Assembly (NCBI GenBank): GCA_964580565.1
Contig: CAZOLN010000149.1
Location: forward strand, 1-6,107
Direction: 5' to 3'
DNA length: 6,107 nt
From: DUEL01 sp964580565
Lineage (GTDB): Bacteria; Chloroflexota; Anaerolineae; B4-G1; DUEL01
Part shown: in pieces, positions 1-6,107 of the stretch
How positions within the stretch are numbered: position 1 is the first letter of the stretch
How the letters are laid out: each line of letters begins with the position of its first letter
Program-made: the position numbers and the translations under genes
Notes under the pieces: model-generated
Databases searched by the model: none
What the model saw: only the letters and a program-made list of their open reading frames with translations
Told to the model about the DNA's origin: nothing

Positions 1-92
1 GGGCGCCTGTCCAGAAACAGGAGCAACCCCACCAGGAGCAGGCCGCCGACCAGCAGGCTGAACGCAACGTGCCGATATCTTTTGTGGCTCAT
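1..92 (-). CDS. N-terminus of an unidentified membrane-anchored or secreted protein (cut by window edge)
   Basis: Only the first 30 codons are present; the gene continues beyond the left edge. The peptide opens MSHKRYRHVAF, a short positively charged stretch. A hydrophobic run rich in Leu, Gly and Val follows at about residues 10-27, and then Asp-Arg-Arg. This is the layout of an uncleaved signal anchor or a Sec signal peptide. No lipobox Cys is visible in the part seen. The ATG at 92-90 is preceded by a classic ribosome binding site, AGGAG (99-103), six bases upstream, so the start is well supported although the gene body is missing. The function cannot be told. It lies 157 bases downstream of the acyl-CoA ligase on the same strand and may or may not share its transcript. 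Confidence 0.72.
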   Translation of the reverse strand, partial: MSHKRYRHVAFSLLVGGLLLVGLLLFLDRR

Positions 93-118
93 CTTGATCT
101 CCTGGAAGCACTAGAGGG

Positions 119-134
119 GGGCCGAGAACGGCCC
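119..134 (-). other. Short GC-rich hairpin GGGCCG-TTCT-CGGCCC
   Basis: Six perfect base pairs enclose a four-base loop, 27 bases upstream of the left-edge gene's ATG. In the transcript sense it is followed by CCCTCTAG, not a U-run, so it does not meet the rule for an intrinsic terminator. It could stabilise the mRNA or act as part of a leader fold. A six-pair GC stem can also arise by chance at this base composition. Confidence 0.4.
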
Positions 135-162
135 AATCGGTTGCCGCCACGGTGGTGCGAAA

Positions 163-211
163 GGTCCGAGTTGGCGGCCAGCGCGCCTCCCTGGGACCAA
201 CTCCCGGAGCC
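163..211 (-). repeat. Bulged inverted repeat, 12 base pairs
   Basis: Bases 163-174 (GGTCCGAGTTGG on the plus strand) are complementary to 197-211 apart from a two-base and a one-base bulge. The inner seven pairs (GAGTTGG/CCAACTC) are perfect. The 22-base interior can add a CCAG/CTGG stem. In the transcript sense the structure is followed by TTTCG, a very short T-run, so a weak terminator after the ligase gene is possible but not convincing. Confidence 0.45.
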
Positions 212-226
212 GATCGCATGCTATCG
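211..226. promoter_or_regulatory. Near-palindrome, possible operator
   Basis: The site has the form CGATnGCATGCnATCG, 14 of 16 bases symmetric around GCATGC. Its length and symmetry suit a dimeric helix-turn-helix regulator. It sits 24 bases after the ligase stop codon and about 120 bases ahead of the left-edge gene, so if it is an operator it would serve the latter. No promoter elements could be recognised beside it, and the assignment is speculative. Confidence 0.25.
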
Positions 227-249
227 TCTGTGGGGCGCCTTTCGTCTCT

Positions 250-1944
<1,695 letters not shown>

Positions 1945-1990
1945 CATCGTCCTTGGGCTTTCTGGCAGGCCGGGACCGCTTGCAGGGTAC

Positions 1991-2018
1991 AGTTTAGTGA
2001 TTTGGTTCGGTCTGTCAA
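1991..2018 (-). promoter_or_regulatory. Sigma70-type promoter of the acyl-CoA ligase gene
   Basis: A perfect -35 box TTGACA (2018-2013) and a -10 box TAAACT (1996-1991, four of six consensus bases including the key first, second and last) are separated by 16 bases. The start of transcription would fall near 1985, leaving a leader of about 40 bases before the ATG at 1944. The surrounding bases are locally AT-rich in an otherwise GC-rich window, which supports a real promoter. It lies in the 117-base gap after the DUF362 gene. The ligase can therefore be expressed separately from the upstream cell-shape operon, although no terminator is seen in the gap. Confidence 0.7.
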
Positions 2019-2061
2019 GCCGGGGTAAGGTACGGAGTGCGAGGGGCAAGGGACGGTGGGC

Positions 2062-3102
2062 TCATCCGATCCCCAGCAGTTCCTCCGCCTCCGGCAGGCT
2101 CCACCGCCGCTGCTCCTCCACGGTCGGATGGGGGCGGAAGGGGCGAGAGGCGGCCCCAGGCTCTAGGTCGCCCACCGTCCGGATCTCCCCCAGATCGGCG
2201 GTGCCCAGGCCGAGCCGGTGGCAGTAGTGGAGGTAGCCGACTCCTTCCGGCTCGAAGCCCATCAGGTGAGCGGTCAGCGCGTCCACCGCCAGCGGATCGG
2301 TCCCGGCCAGCGCGATCCGCCAGGGGACCGGGTCGCCGTGCCCCGGCCCTTCTCCCTCCATCCCCTCCCACCCGTCGATCACCGCCAGGTCCGGCCAGAC
2401 GACCTGGGCCACCAGCGCCAGGTTCAGGTTGATGACGGGGATCCCCTGGTGCATCGCCATCTTCTGGGAGCCGGAGGGTCCGCCGAGGAGGGTGCCCTTG
2501 ACCCGCTCGGCCAGCGCCGACCGGCGGAGTCGGCCGGGGACCAACCGGCCGATCCGCGCCAGCGTCCCTCGGCCGGGCCCCGCCGCTGCGGACCGGTTGG
2601 CGTGGGGGTTCACCAGCGAGCCCATCACCATGTTCTTGATGGTGAGGGTCACGATCACCGTGTCGTGCGTCTTCGGAGGGCAGATCGAGATCCGGAAATC
2701 CGCTTCGGCGGCCGTGCGGGCCAGCCGCAGCCGCATCGGCCGCAGCCGTCGGTCGTAGACCACCACCTCCACCGTGTCGTCGGTGTTGAGGTCGCGCAGC
2801 GTGACCCCGTACTCCTTCACCAGTGGCTCGTAGCCGTAGTTGCGGAATCCATCCCAGGTGGGAGAAAGGGCCGCTCCCTCGGCGACCACAATGGGCCCGT
2901 CGTACCGAGCGCGGAGGAAGTCCAACACCGCCCGGACCGCATCGACGTGCGTGGCGGCCAGAGGGCGGTTGGTGGTCACGAAGTTGGGCTTGACCAGGAC
3001 CTGGCGGACGTCCTCCAGGTTCACCTGATCGGCGATGGCCTCCAGGGCTGCGGCCACCGTCTCCCGCCGACTCCCCCGTCGCGTCAGCGCCACTGTCGCC
3101 AT
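2062..3102 (-). CDS. DUF362 domain-containing protein, function unknown
   Basis: The 346-residue soluble protein carries the marks of the DUF362 family almost end to end: LVKPNFVTTN (36-45), CPPKTHDTVIVTLTIKN (141-157), the conserved NPH and MAMHQG stretches (165-167, 215-220), DGWEGMEGEGPGHGDPV (243-259) and TDPLAVDAL (268-276). DUF362 has no firmly assigned reaction. Some members carry ferredoxin-type iron-sulfur modules, but this one has only two cysteines (141 and 294) and no CxxCxxC cluster, so it is a stand-alone version. There is no signal peptide or membrane segment. Start: ATG at 3102, 40 bases after the rodA stop. No classic ribosome binding site precedes it; instead there are tandem GGTGA-containing octamers. 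It is probably co-transcribed with rodA, but nothing in the sequence ties its job to cell shape or to the ligase downstream. Confidence 0.88.
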   Translation of the reverse strand: MATVALTRRGSRRETVAAALEAIADQVNLEDVRQVLVKPNFVTTNRPLAATHVDAVRAVLDFLRARYDGPIVVAEGAALSPTWDGFRNYGYEPLVKEYGVTLRDLNTDDTVEVVVYDRRLRPMRLRLARTAAEADFRISICPPKTHDTVIVTLTIKNMVMGSLVNPHANRSAAAGPGRGTLARIGRLVPGRLRRSALAERVKGTLLGGPSGSQKMAMHQGIPVINLNLALVAQVVWPDLAVIDGWEGMEGEGPGHGDPVPWRIALAGTDPLAVDALTAHLMGFEPEGVGYLHYCHRLGLGTADLGEIRTVGDLEPGAASRPFRPHPTVEEQRRWSLPEAEELLGIG

Positions 3103-3109
3103 GATCGCC

Positions 3110-3133
3110 CAATCACCCAGTCACCCAATCACC
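3110..3133 (-). repeat. Tandem 8-base repeat in the DUF362 gene leader
   Basis: Read on the minus strand, three adjacent octamers GGTGATTG, GGTGACTG and GGTGATTG fill 3133-3110. A degenerate fourth copy, GGCGATCA (3109-3102), runs into the start codon. The repeat occupies most of the 40-base gap between rodA and the DUF362 gene. GGTGAT is complementary to the 3' end of 16S rRNA, in the part beyond CCTCC. The third copy puts GGTGA ten bases before the ATG, so it may act as an unusual ribosome binding site. It could also be a dispersed short tandem repeat of the genome. Confidence 0.65.
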
Positions 3134-3142
3134 GGACGCGCC

Positions 3143-4273
3143 TCACCGCTCCTTCCTCCTCAGCGCGACCCCCTCCACCAGCCCCATCGCTGCCATATAG
3201 GTGAGGAGGGCGCTGCCGCCGTAACTGATGAAGGGAAGGGGAAGCCCCGTCACTGGCAGCAACCCGATGTTCATCCCGATGTTGACGATGAGGGGGAAGA
3301 AGACCACCGCCCCCGCGCCGACCGCCAGCAGCCGCCCGAACCGGTCGCGGGCCAGGAGCGCAGCCCGGAAGATCCGCCAGGCCAGCAGGCAGAAGAGGAA
3401 CAGGAGCAACGTCGTGCCGATGAACCCCAACTCCTCTCCGACGACCGAGAAGATGAAGTCCGTGTGGCGCACGCGGAGGAAGTGCAGCTGGCTTTGGCTG
3501 CCGATCCCATACCCCCGCCCCCAGAGCCCGCCGGAGCCGATGCTGATCAGCGCCTGACGGAGGTTGTAGAGTTTCTCCGGGTCCAGCGATGGGTTCAGGA
3601 AGACCAGGATGCGCTCCCGTTGGTAGTCCTCCATAACCCGCCAGAGGGGGAACACGGCCGCCAGCCCGATCAGGCCGGTGCCTAAGAGGTAGAGCAGGCG
3701 GACCCCCGACGCGAAGGCGATGGCCCCCCAGGCGACGACGAAGATGACCGCCGTGCTGAGGTCGGGCTCCCGAAAAACCAACCCGGCCAGGATGAGGGTC
3801 ATTGCGCCTGAGAGGAGATAGGGGCCGATGCCGGGGCGGTCTGGCCTCTCTTCCCCTTCCATCTCCAGCCGCCGTTCTTTACGGGACCGGTAATCGAGAA
3901 CGGCGGCGGCGGCGATGACGTGAAGGAGCAGGGCGGGGTAGGAGGGCTGGAGGCGGAAGTTGCCGATGTAGAACCATCGGCGCACGTCGCCGATCTCGCT
4001 TTCGCCGATGAAGAGGACGAGGACAAGCAGTCCGAGGGCGAGGAGATAACCCGCCCACCAGACGTGTCGGAACCACTGGTAGGGGAGGGCAGCGATGAGG
4101 AGGAAGAGGATGAGCCCGGCGGCGGCGAATCGAAGTTGGCGCAGCCAGAGATCGGCCAGGTCGGGGGTGCCCTGGTTGGCACTACGGACCATCGCCACGC
4201 CCAGGGCGATGAGGAGCGACATCACGACCAGGAGGACGTAGTCGAAGCGACGCCAGAAGGGAGTCTCACGCAT
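3143..4273 (-). CDS. rodA: SEDS-family peptidoglycan glycosyltransferase, RodA-like, with altered QPxE motif
   Basis: The 376-residue polytopic membrane protein polymerises lipid II into glycan strands during side-wall elongation, working with a class B penicillin-binding protein that is not in this window. About ten membrane segments can be drawn (near 12-29, 46-64, 72-90, 113-127, 150-167, 172-189, 191-210, 282-302, 314-336, 345-370). The large outer loop contains IGSGGLWGRGYGIGSQSQLHFL and then RHTDFIF, with the putative catalytic Asp at 272. NIGMNIGLLPVTGLPLPFISYGGSAL (331-356) is a family hallmark. Oddities: the usual QPSExxK reads QPSYPAL (109-115), so Glu and Lys are lost; QPDLGTA reads EPDLSTA (169-175); and the usual Pro before RHTD is Arg 267. 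The ATG at 4273 fits the family N-terminus (WRRFDYVLL) but has no adjacent ribosome binding site. Linkage to minCDE favours RodA over FtsW. Confidence 0.88.
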   Translation of the reverse strand: MRETPFWRRFDYVLLVVMSLLIALGVAMVRSANQGTPDLADLWLRQLRFAAAGLILFLLIAALPYQWFRHVWWAGYLLALGLLVLVLFIGESEIGDVRRWFYIGNFRLQPSYPALLLHVIAAAAVLDYRSRKERRLEMEGEERPDRPGIGPYLLSGAMTLILAGLVFREPDLSTAVIFVVAWGAIAFASGVRLLYLLGTGLIGLAAVFPLWRVMEDYQRERILVFLNPSLDPEKLYNLRQALISIGSGGLWGRGYGIGSQSQLHFLRVRHTDFIFSVVGEELGFIGTTLLLFLFCLLAWRIFRAALLARDRFGRLLAVGAGAVVFFPLIVNIGMNIGLLPVTGLPLPFISYGGSALLTYMAAMGLVEGVALRRKER

Positions 4274-4289
4274 AGCCGACTCGCCGCAC
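4266..4289 (-). CDS. Possible 7-residue leader reading frame overlapping the rodA start
   Basis: A GTG codon (4289-4287) lies eight bases after GGAGG (4302-4298), the only strong ribosome binding site in the gap. Its frame encodes Val(Met)-Arg-Arg-Val-Gly-Tyr-Ala and stops at TGA (4268-4266), three bases past the rodA ATG, in another frame. A ribosome ending there could restart at the rodA ATG, which has no good site of its own. The geometry is suggestive, but a frame this short has no statistical weight and could be chance. Confidence 0.3.
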   Translation of the reverse strand: MRRVGYA

Positions 4290-4333
4290 GGGCGGCCCCT
4301 CCTTGCAACGTTCTGGAGGGAGGCCGCCGCGCG
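4285..4333 (-). promoter_or_regulatory. Long hairpin in the minE-rodA leader that would hide a ribosome binding site
   Basis: In the transcript, the arm GGCGGCC-TC-CCTCC (4328-4315) pairs with GGAGG-GGCCGCC (4302-4291), giving 12 pairs with one two-base bulge and a 12-base loop. Below it CGCGC (4333-4329) can pair with GTGCG (4289-4285), including one G-U pair and a single bulged C. Both the GGAGG and the GTG of the small leader frame are inside the stem. There is no U-run after it, so it is not a classic terminator. A translational control element or an mRNA processing or stability stem fits better. Confidence 0.55.
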
Positions 4334-4345
4334 ATGGTGTCACCC

Positions 4346-4615
4346 TTATCTCCTCCGGCCTCGACCCGTAGGACGCAGAGGGATGTGGGCGACCAATTGG
4401 TGCTCCCGTGCCCCTTCCTTGAAGGTGACCTCGACCCGCTCCGGCTCGATGGGGACGTGGCGGGAGATGACGGCGATGATCTCGTCCTTGAGGGTCTCCA
4501 GGAGGGCGGGGGAGATGCTGGTCCGGTCGTAGGTGAGGACCAGCCGCAGCCTCTCCCGGGCGACCTCGCCGCTGGGGGGTTCATGACGACGGCGGAAGCG
4601 ATCCAGGAACTTCAT
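4346..4615 (-). CDS. minE: Cell division topological specificity factor MinE
   Basis: The 89-residue protein is of the usual size for MinE, which stimulates the MinD ATPase and displaces MinC, driving the pole-to-pole pattern that leaves mid-cell free for FtsZ. MKFLDRFRRR (1-10) forms the basic amphipathic membrane-binding helix. ARERLRLVLTYDR (19-31) corresponds to the anti-MinCD segment. LLETLKDEIIAVISRHVPIEPERVEVTF (about 38-65) matches the dimerising topological domain. The tail RPTGRGRRR is strongly basic, whereas E. coli MinE ends acidic; this may add membrane or nucleic acid affinity. The ATG overlaps the minD stop as ATGA. AAGGAGGGTGA (4629-4619), inside minD, is an excellent ribosome binding site with GGAGG seven bases before the start. 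Confidence 0.95.
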   Translation of the reverse strand: MKFLDRFRRRHEPPSGEVARERLRLVLTYDRTSISPALLETLKDEIIAVISRHVPIEPERVEVTFKEGAREHQLVAHIPLRPTGRGRRR

Positions 4616-5418
4616 GGCTCACCCTCCTTCCGGCCAAACCAGTCGCGGAGCCGTTCCAGGAAGCCTGGTTCGCGGAGCGGGGCGAAGGGGACCTCCTCGC
4701 CGAGCAGCCTGCGGGCGATGTTGTGGAAGGCCCGTCCGGCCAGGCTATCGTCGGAGAGGGCGATGGGGCGGCCGGTGTTGGCGGCGGTGATCACCGCTTC
4801 GTCCTCCGGGACGATGCCGATCAGTTCCACCGCCAGCAGTTCCAGCACGTCTTCGCTGGTCAGCATGTCGCCCCGGCGGACCATCTCCGGCTTGAGTCGG
4901 TTGATGACCAGCCGGATCGGCCCCTTTTCCTCGGCTTCCAGCAGGCCGATGACCCGGTCGGCGTCGCGCACGGCGGTGATCTCCGGGTTGGTGACGATGA
5001 TGACCTCGTCCGCTGGCGCGACGGCGTTACGGAATCCCTGTTCGATGCCGGCGGGCGAGTCGATGAGGAGGAAGTCGAAGGACTGGCGCAGTTCGTCGCA
5101 CACGCGGACCATGTCCTCGGGGCTCACGGCGGTCTTGTCCCGCGTCTGGGCAGCGGGGAGGAGGAAGAGTTCCGGCAGCCGCTTATCTCGCACCAGTGCC
5201 TGTCGGAGCCGGCACCGACCTTCCACCACGTCCACCAGGTCGTACACGATCCGGTTCTCCAGGCCCATCATCACGTCCAGGTTGCGCAGGCCGATGTCGG
5301 CGTCGATGGCGACGACGCGTTGTTCCCGCATCGCCAGGGCCACGGCCAGGTTGGCGGTGGCGGTGGTCTTTCCCACGCCTCCCTTGCCTGAGGTGATGGT
5401 GATCACTTTTCCGGCCAT
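4612..5418 (-). CDS. minD: Septum site-determining ATPase MinD
   Basis: The 268-residue protein is a membrane-cycling ATPase that recruits MinC to the membrane and is released by MinE. The deviant Walker A motif GKGGVGKTT (11-19) carries the signature Lys 12. The switch region is AIDADIGLRNLD (37-48), and the Walker B region LLIDSPAGIEQGF (117-129). ITNRxK-type base recognition is represented by VINRLKPEM. The C-terminus PGFLERLRDWFGRKEGEP supplies the amphipathic membrane-targeting helix. The frame is open to 5466, but I start at the ATG at 5418. There the protein begins MAGKVITITSGKGG as in the family, and GAGAGGGGG (5430-5422), which overlaps the minC stop, serves as ribosome binding site. 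The gap to minC is only 10 bases and minE overlaps the stop, so translational coupling is likely. Confidence 0.97.
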   Translation of the reverse strand: MAGKVITITSGKGGVGKTTATANLAVALAMREQRVVAIDADIGLRNLDVMMGLENRIVYDLVDVVEGRCRLRQALVRDKRLPELFLLPAAQTRDKTAVSPEDMVRVCDELRQSFDFLLIDSPAGIEQGFRNAVAPADEVIIVTNPEITAVRDADRVIGLLEAEEKGPIRLVINRLKPEMVRRGDMLTSEDVLELLAVELIGIVPEDEAVITAANTGRPIALSDDSLAGRAFHNIARRLLGEEVPFAPLREPGFLERLRDWFGRKEGEP

Positions 5419-5428
5419 TTTCCCCCTC

Positions 5429-6091
5429 TCAACGCTGATCCCAGGGCACAGCCTCGATCTTGCCATCGCGCACCCGGGCGATCTCTGGCACCGGGCGACG
5501 GCGCTTCTCCTCCGGGGAGCGGGCTAGGTAGCCAGCGATGCGCAGGTGGGTCGGCGCCAGGTCGAGCGCGCAGACCACGGCCTCCTCGTTCCCCGTCGCC
5601 CCGGCATGGACGGCGCCGTGCAGTTTTCCCCACACGATGACGTGCCCTCCGGCGATGATCTCCGCCCCCGCGTGCACGTCCCCGAGCACGACAACGTCCC
5701 CTGCGTGGTGGATCCGCTGACCGGAGCGGAGCGTCCGCGTCACGACCAGCGCGCCGATGGGCTCGTCCGACGGAGGGGCTTCCGGCTCCCTCTGGGCCAG
5801 GGTGACGGCGAGCCCCTTACGGGCGGCGGCGAGCGCGGTCTCGTCCCGCGGGCTAAGCAAGGCCCACAGTTCGACCCCGTACTGAGCCAGGAGGTCGCGC
5901 GCCCGCTCGATCTCCGCCGGGCCCAGCAACCGATCCCCCACGTCCAGCGCGGCGCGCCCGCCACGGAAGAAGGAGGCCCCCTGGCTCAGCCGTCGCTCCA
6001 ACTGGGCTAACTGCTCCTCCCAGGTCCCCTCCCCTAGGGTGATCAACAACCCCTGGCGGATCCCTTTGATGACCAGTTCGGATCGATCCAT
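5429..6091 (-). CDS. minC: Septum site-determining protein MinC (FtsZ polymerisation inhibitor)
   Basis: The 220-residue protein blocks FtsZ ring assembly near the poles when MinD brings it to the membrane. The N-terminal FtsZ-inhibiting domain spans about 1-100 and includes ASFFRGGRAALDVG (39-52) and GVELWALLS (72-80). A variable acidic/proline linker occupies about 101-112. The C-terminal right-handed beta-helix (about 113-192) has TLRSGQRI (120-127), the RSGQ signature of the MinD-binding face, and the glycine-periodic run from GDVVVLGDV through HAGATGNEEAVV (131-173). A basic patch KRRR (196-199) precedes the usual end region DGKIEAVPW. The ATG at 6091 gives a normal N-terminus. Only AAAGG three bases upstream is visible as a ribosome binding site before the window nearly ends, so the promoter and any gene ahead of minC cannot be seen. 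It is the first gene of the minCDE-rodA run within this window. Confidence 0.95.
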   Translation of the reverse strand: MDRSELVIKGIRQGLLITLGEGTWEEQLAQLERRLSQGASFFRGGRAALDVGDRLLGPAEIERARDLLAQYGVELWALLSPRDETALAAARKGLAVTLAQREPEAPPSDEPIGALVVTRTLRSGQRIHHAGDVVVLGDVHAGAEIIAGGHVIVWGKLHGAVHAGATGNEEAVVCALDLAPTHLRIAGYLARSPEEKRRRPVPEIARVRDGKIEAVPWDQR

Positions 6092-6107
6092 TGCCTTTGT
6101 ATGTAGG

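Larger units (their letters stand above)
93..249. other. 157-base intergenic gap with several inverted repeats
   Basis: This gap between the ligase stop codon and the left-edge gene has no convincing reading frame. It holds a 16-base near-palindrome (211-226), a bulged 12-base-pair hairpin (163-174 with 197-211) and a short GC hairpin (119-134), then the ribosome binding site of the next gene. I see no clear -35/-10 pair and no T-tract that would make either hairpin a classic terminator. It may be a structured leader for the left-edge gene or simply a transcription stop region. Confidence 0.5.

Noticed and set aside
93..249. T-box riboswitch or tRNA in the left intergenic gap
   Set aside because: I looked for the T-box core (TGGnACCGCG) and for a cloverleaf with a TTC arm on both strands. 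Only loose partial matches were found.
1945..2049. Longer ligase start at 2049
   Set aside because: The added 35 residues are not like the family N-terminus. The extension would cross the TTGACA/TAAACT promoter, and the ATG at 1944 has its own AAGGA site.
3110..3133. CRISPR array
   Set aside because: The repeats are only eight bases long and directly adjacent with no spacers, and no cas genes are present.
2218..3204. 328-codon open frame on the plus strand opposite the DUF362 gene
   Set aside because: It mirrors a gene with complete DUF362 motifs, and the product has no family features.
4291..4328. Rho-independent terminator after minE
   Set aside because: The stem is strong but no T-run follows on either strand, and rodA continues in the same direction.
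5419..5466. Longer minD start at 5466
   Set aside because: It would overlap the end of minC. The added residues do not match MinD, whose family start fits the ATG at 5418 with a GAGAGGGGG site.
3920..5527. 535-codon open frame on the plus strand across rodA, minE, minD and the end of minC
   Set aside because: It lies opposite four genes with clear family motifs. Its predicted product is low-complexity and resembles no family. Long antisense frames are expected in GC-rich genes with strong third-position bias.

Overview
This is a GC-rich bacterial window (by eye in the mid-60s percent; not computed). All recognisable genes lie on the minus strand, so the biological order runs from the right edge to the left: minC, minD, minE, rodA, a DUF362 gene, a long-chain acyl-CoA ligase, and the first 30 codons of a membrane-anchored or secreted protein cut by the left edge. 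The organism is rod-type, has peptidoglycan, and uses an oscillating (MinE-containing) Min system. The style of the DUF362 and fatty-acid ligase proteins, and the linkage of minCDE to a SEDS gene, suggest Chloroflexota (Anaerolineae/Thermoflexia-like). That placement is an inference from family resemblance and has only moderate support.

Right part (4346-6091): minC, minD and minE form a tight operon. minC and minD are 10 bases apart, with the minD ribosome binding site running out of the minC stop codon. minD and minE overlap in an ATGA. Together they encode the septum inhibitor, its membrane ATPase carrier and the topological specificity factor that place the division site. After a 72-base gap that can fold into a strong hairpin comes rodA (3143-4273), a SEDS glycosyltransferase of cell-wall elongation. 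This couples division-site selection and cell elongation in one transcription unit.

Middle part (2062-3133): a DUF362 protein of unknown function follows rodA after 40 bases. Its leader holds an 8-base tandem repeat whose core, GGTGA, resembles the 3' part of the full Shine-Dalgarno sequence. Left part (1-2018): a good sigma70-type promoter (TTGACA-16-TAAACT) starts a new unit for a 564-residue acyl-CoA ligase. A 157-base gap rich in inverted repeats separates it from the partial left-edge gene.

Most of the window is ordinary housekeeping content. The points that deserve attention are a SEDS protein that keeps the catalytic Asp but has lost the family's QPxE Glu and the Lys after it, the minE-rodA hairpin that would bury the only good ribosome binding site together with a tiny GTG reading frame overlapping the rodA start, and the octamer repeats in front of the DUF362 gene. 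I saw no CRISPR array, transposon, tRNA, rRNA or defence system.
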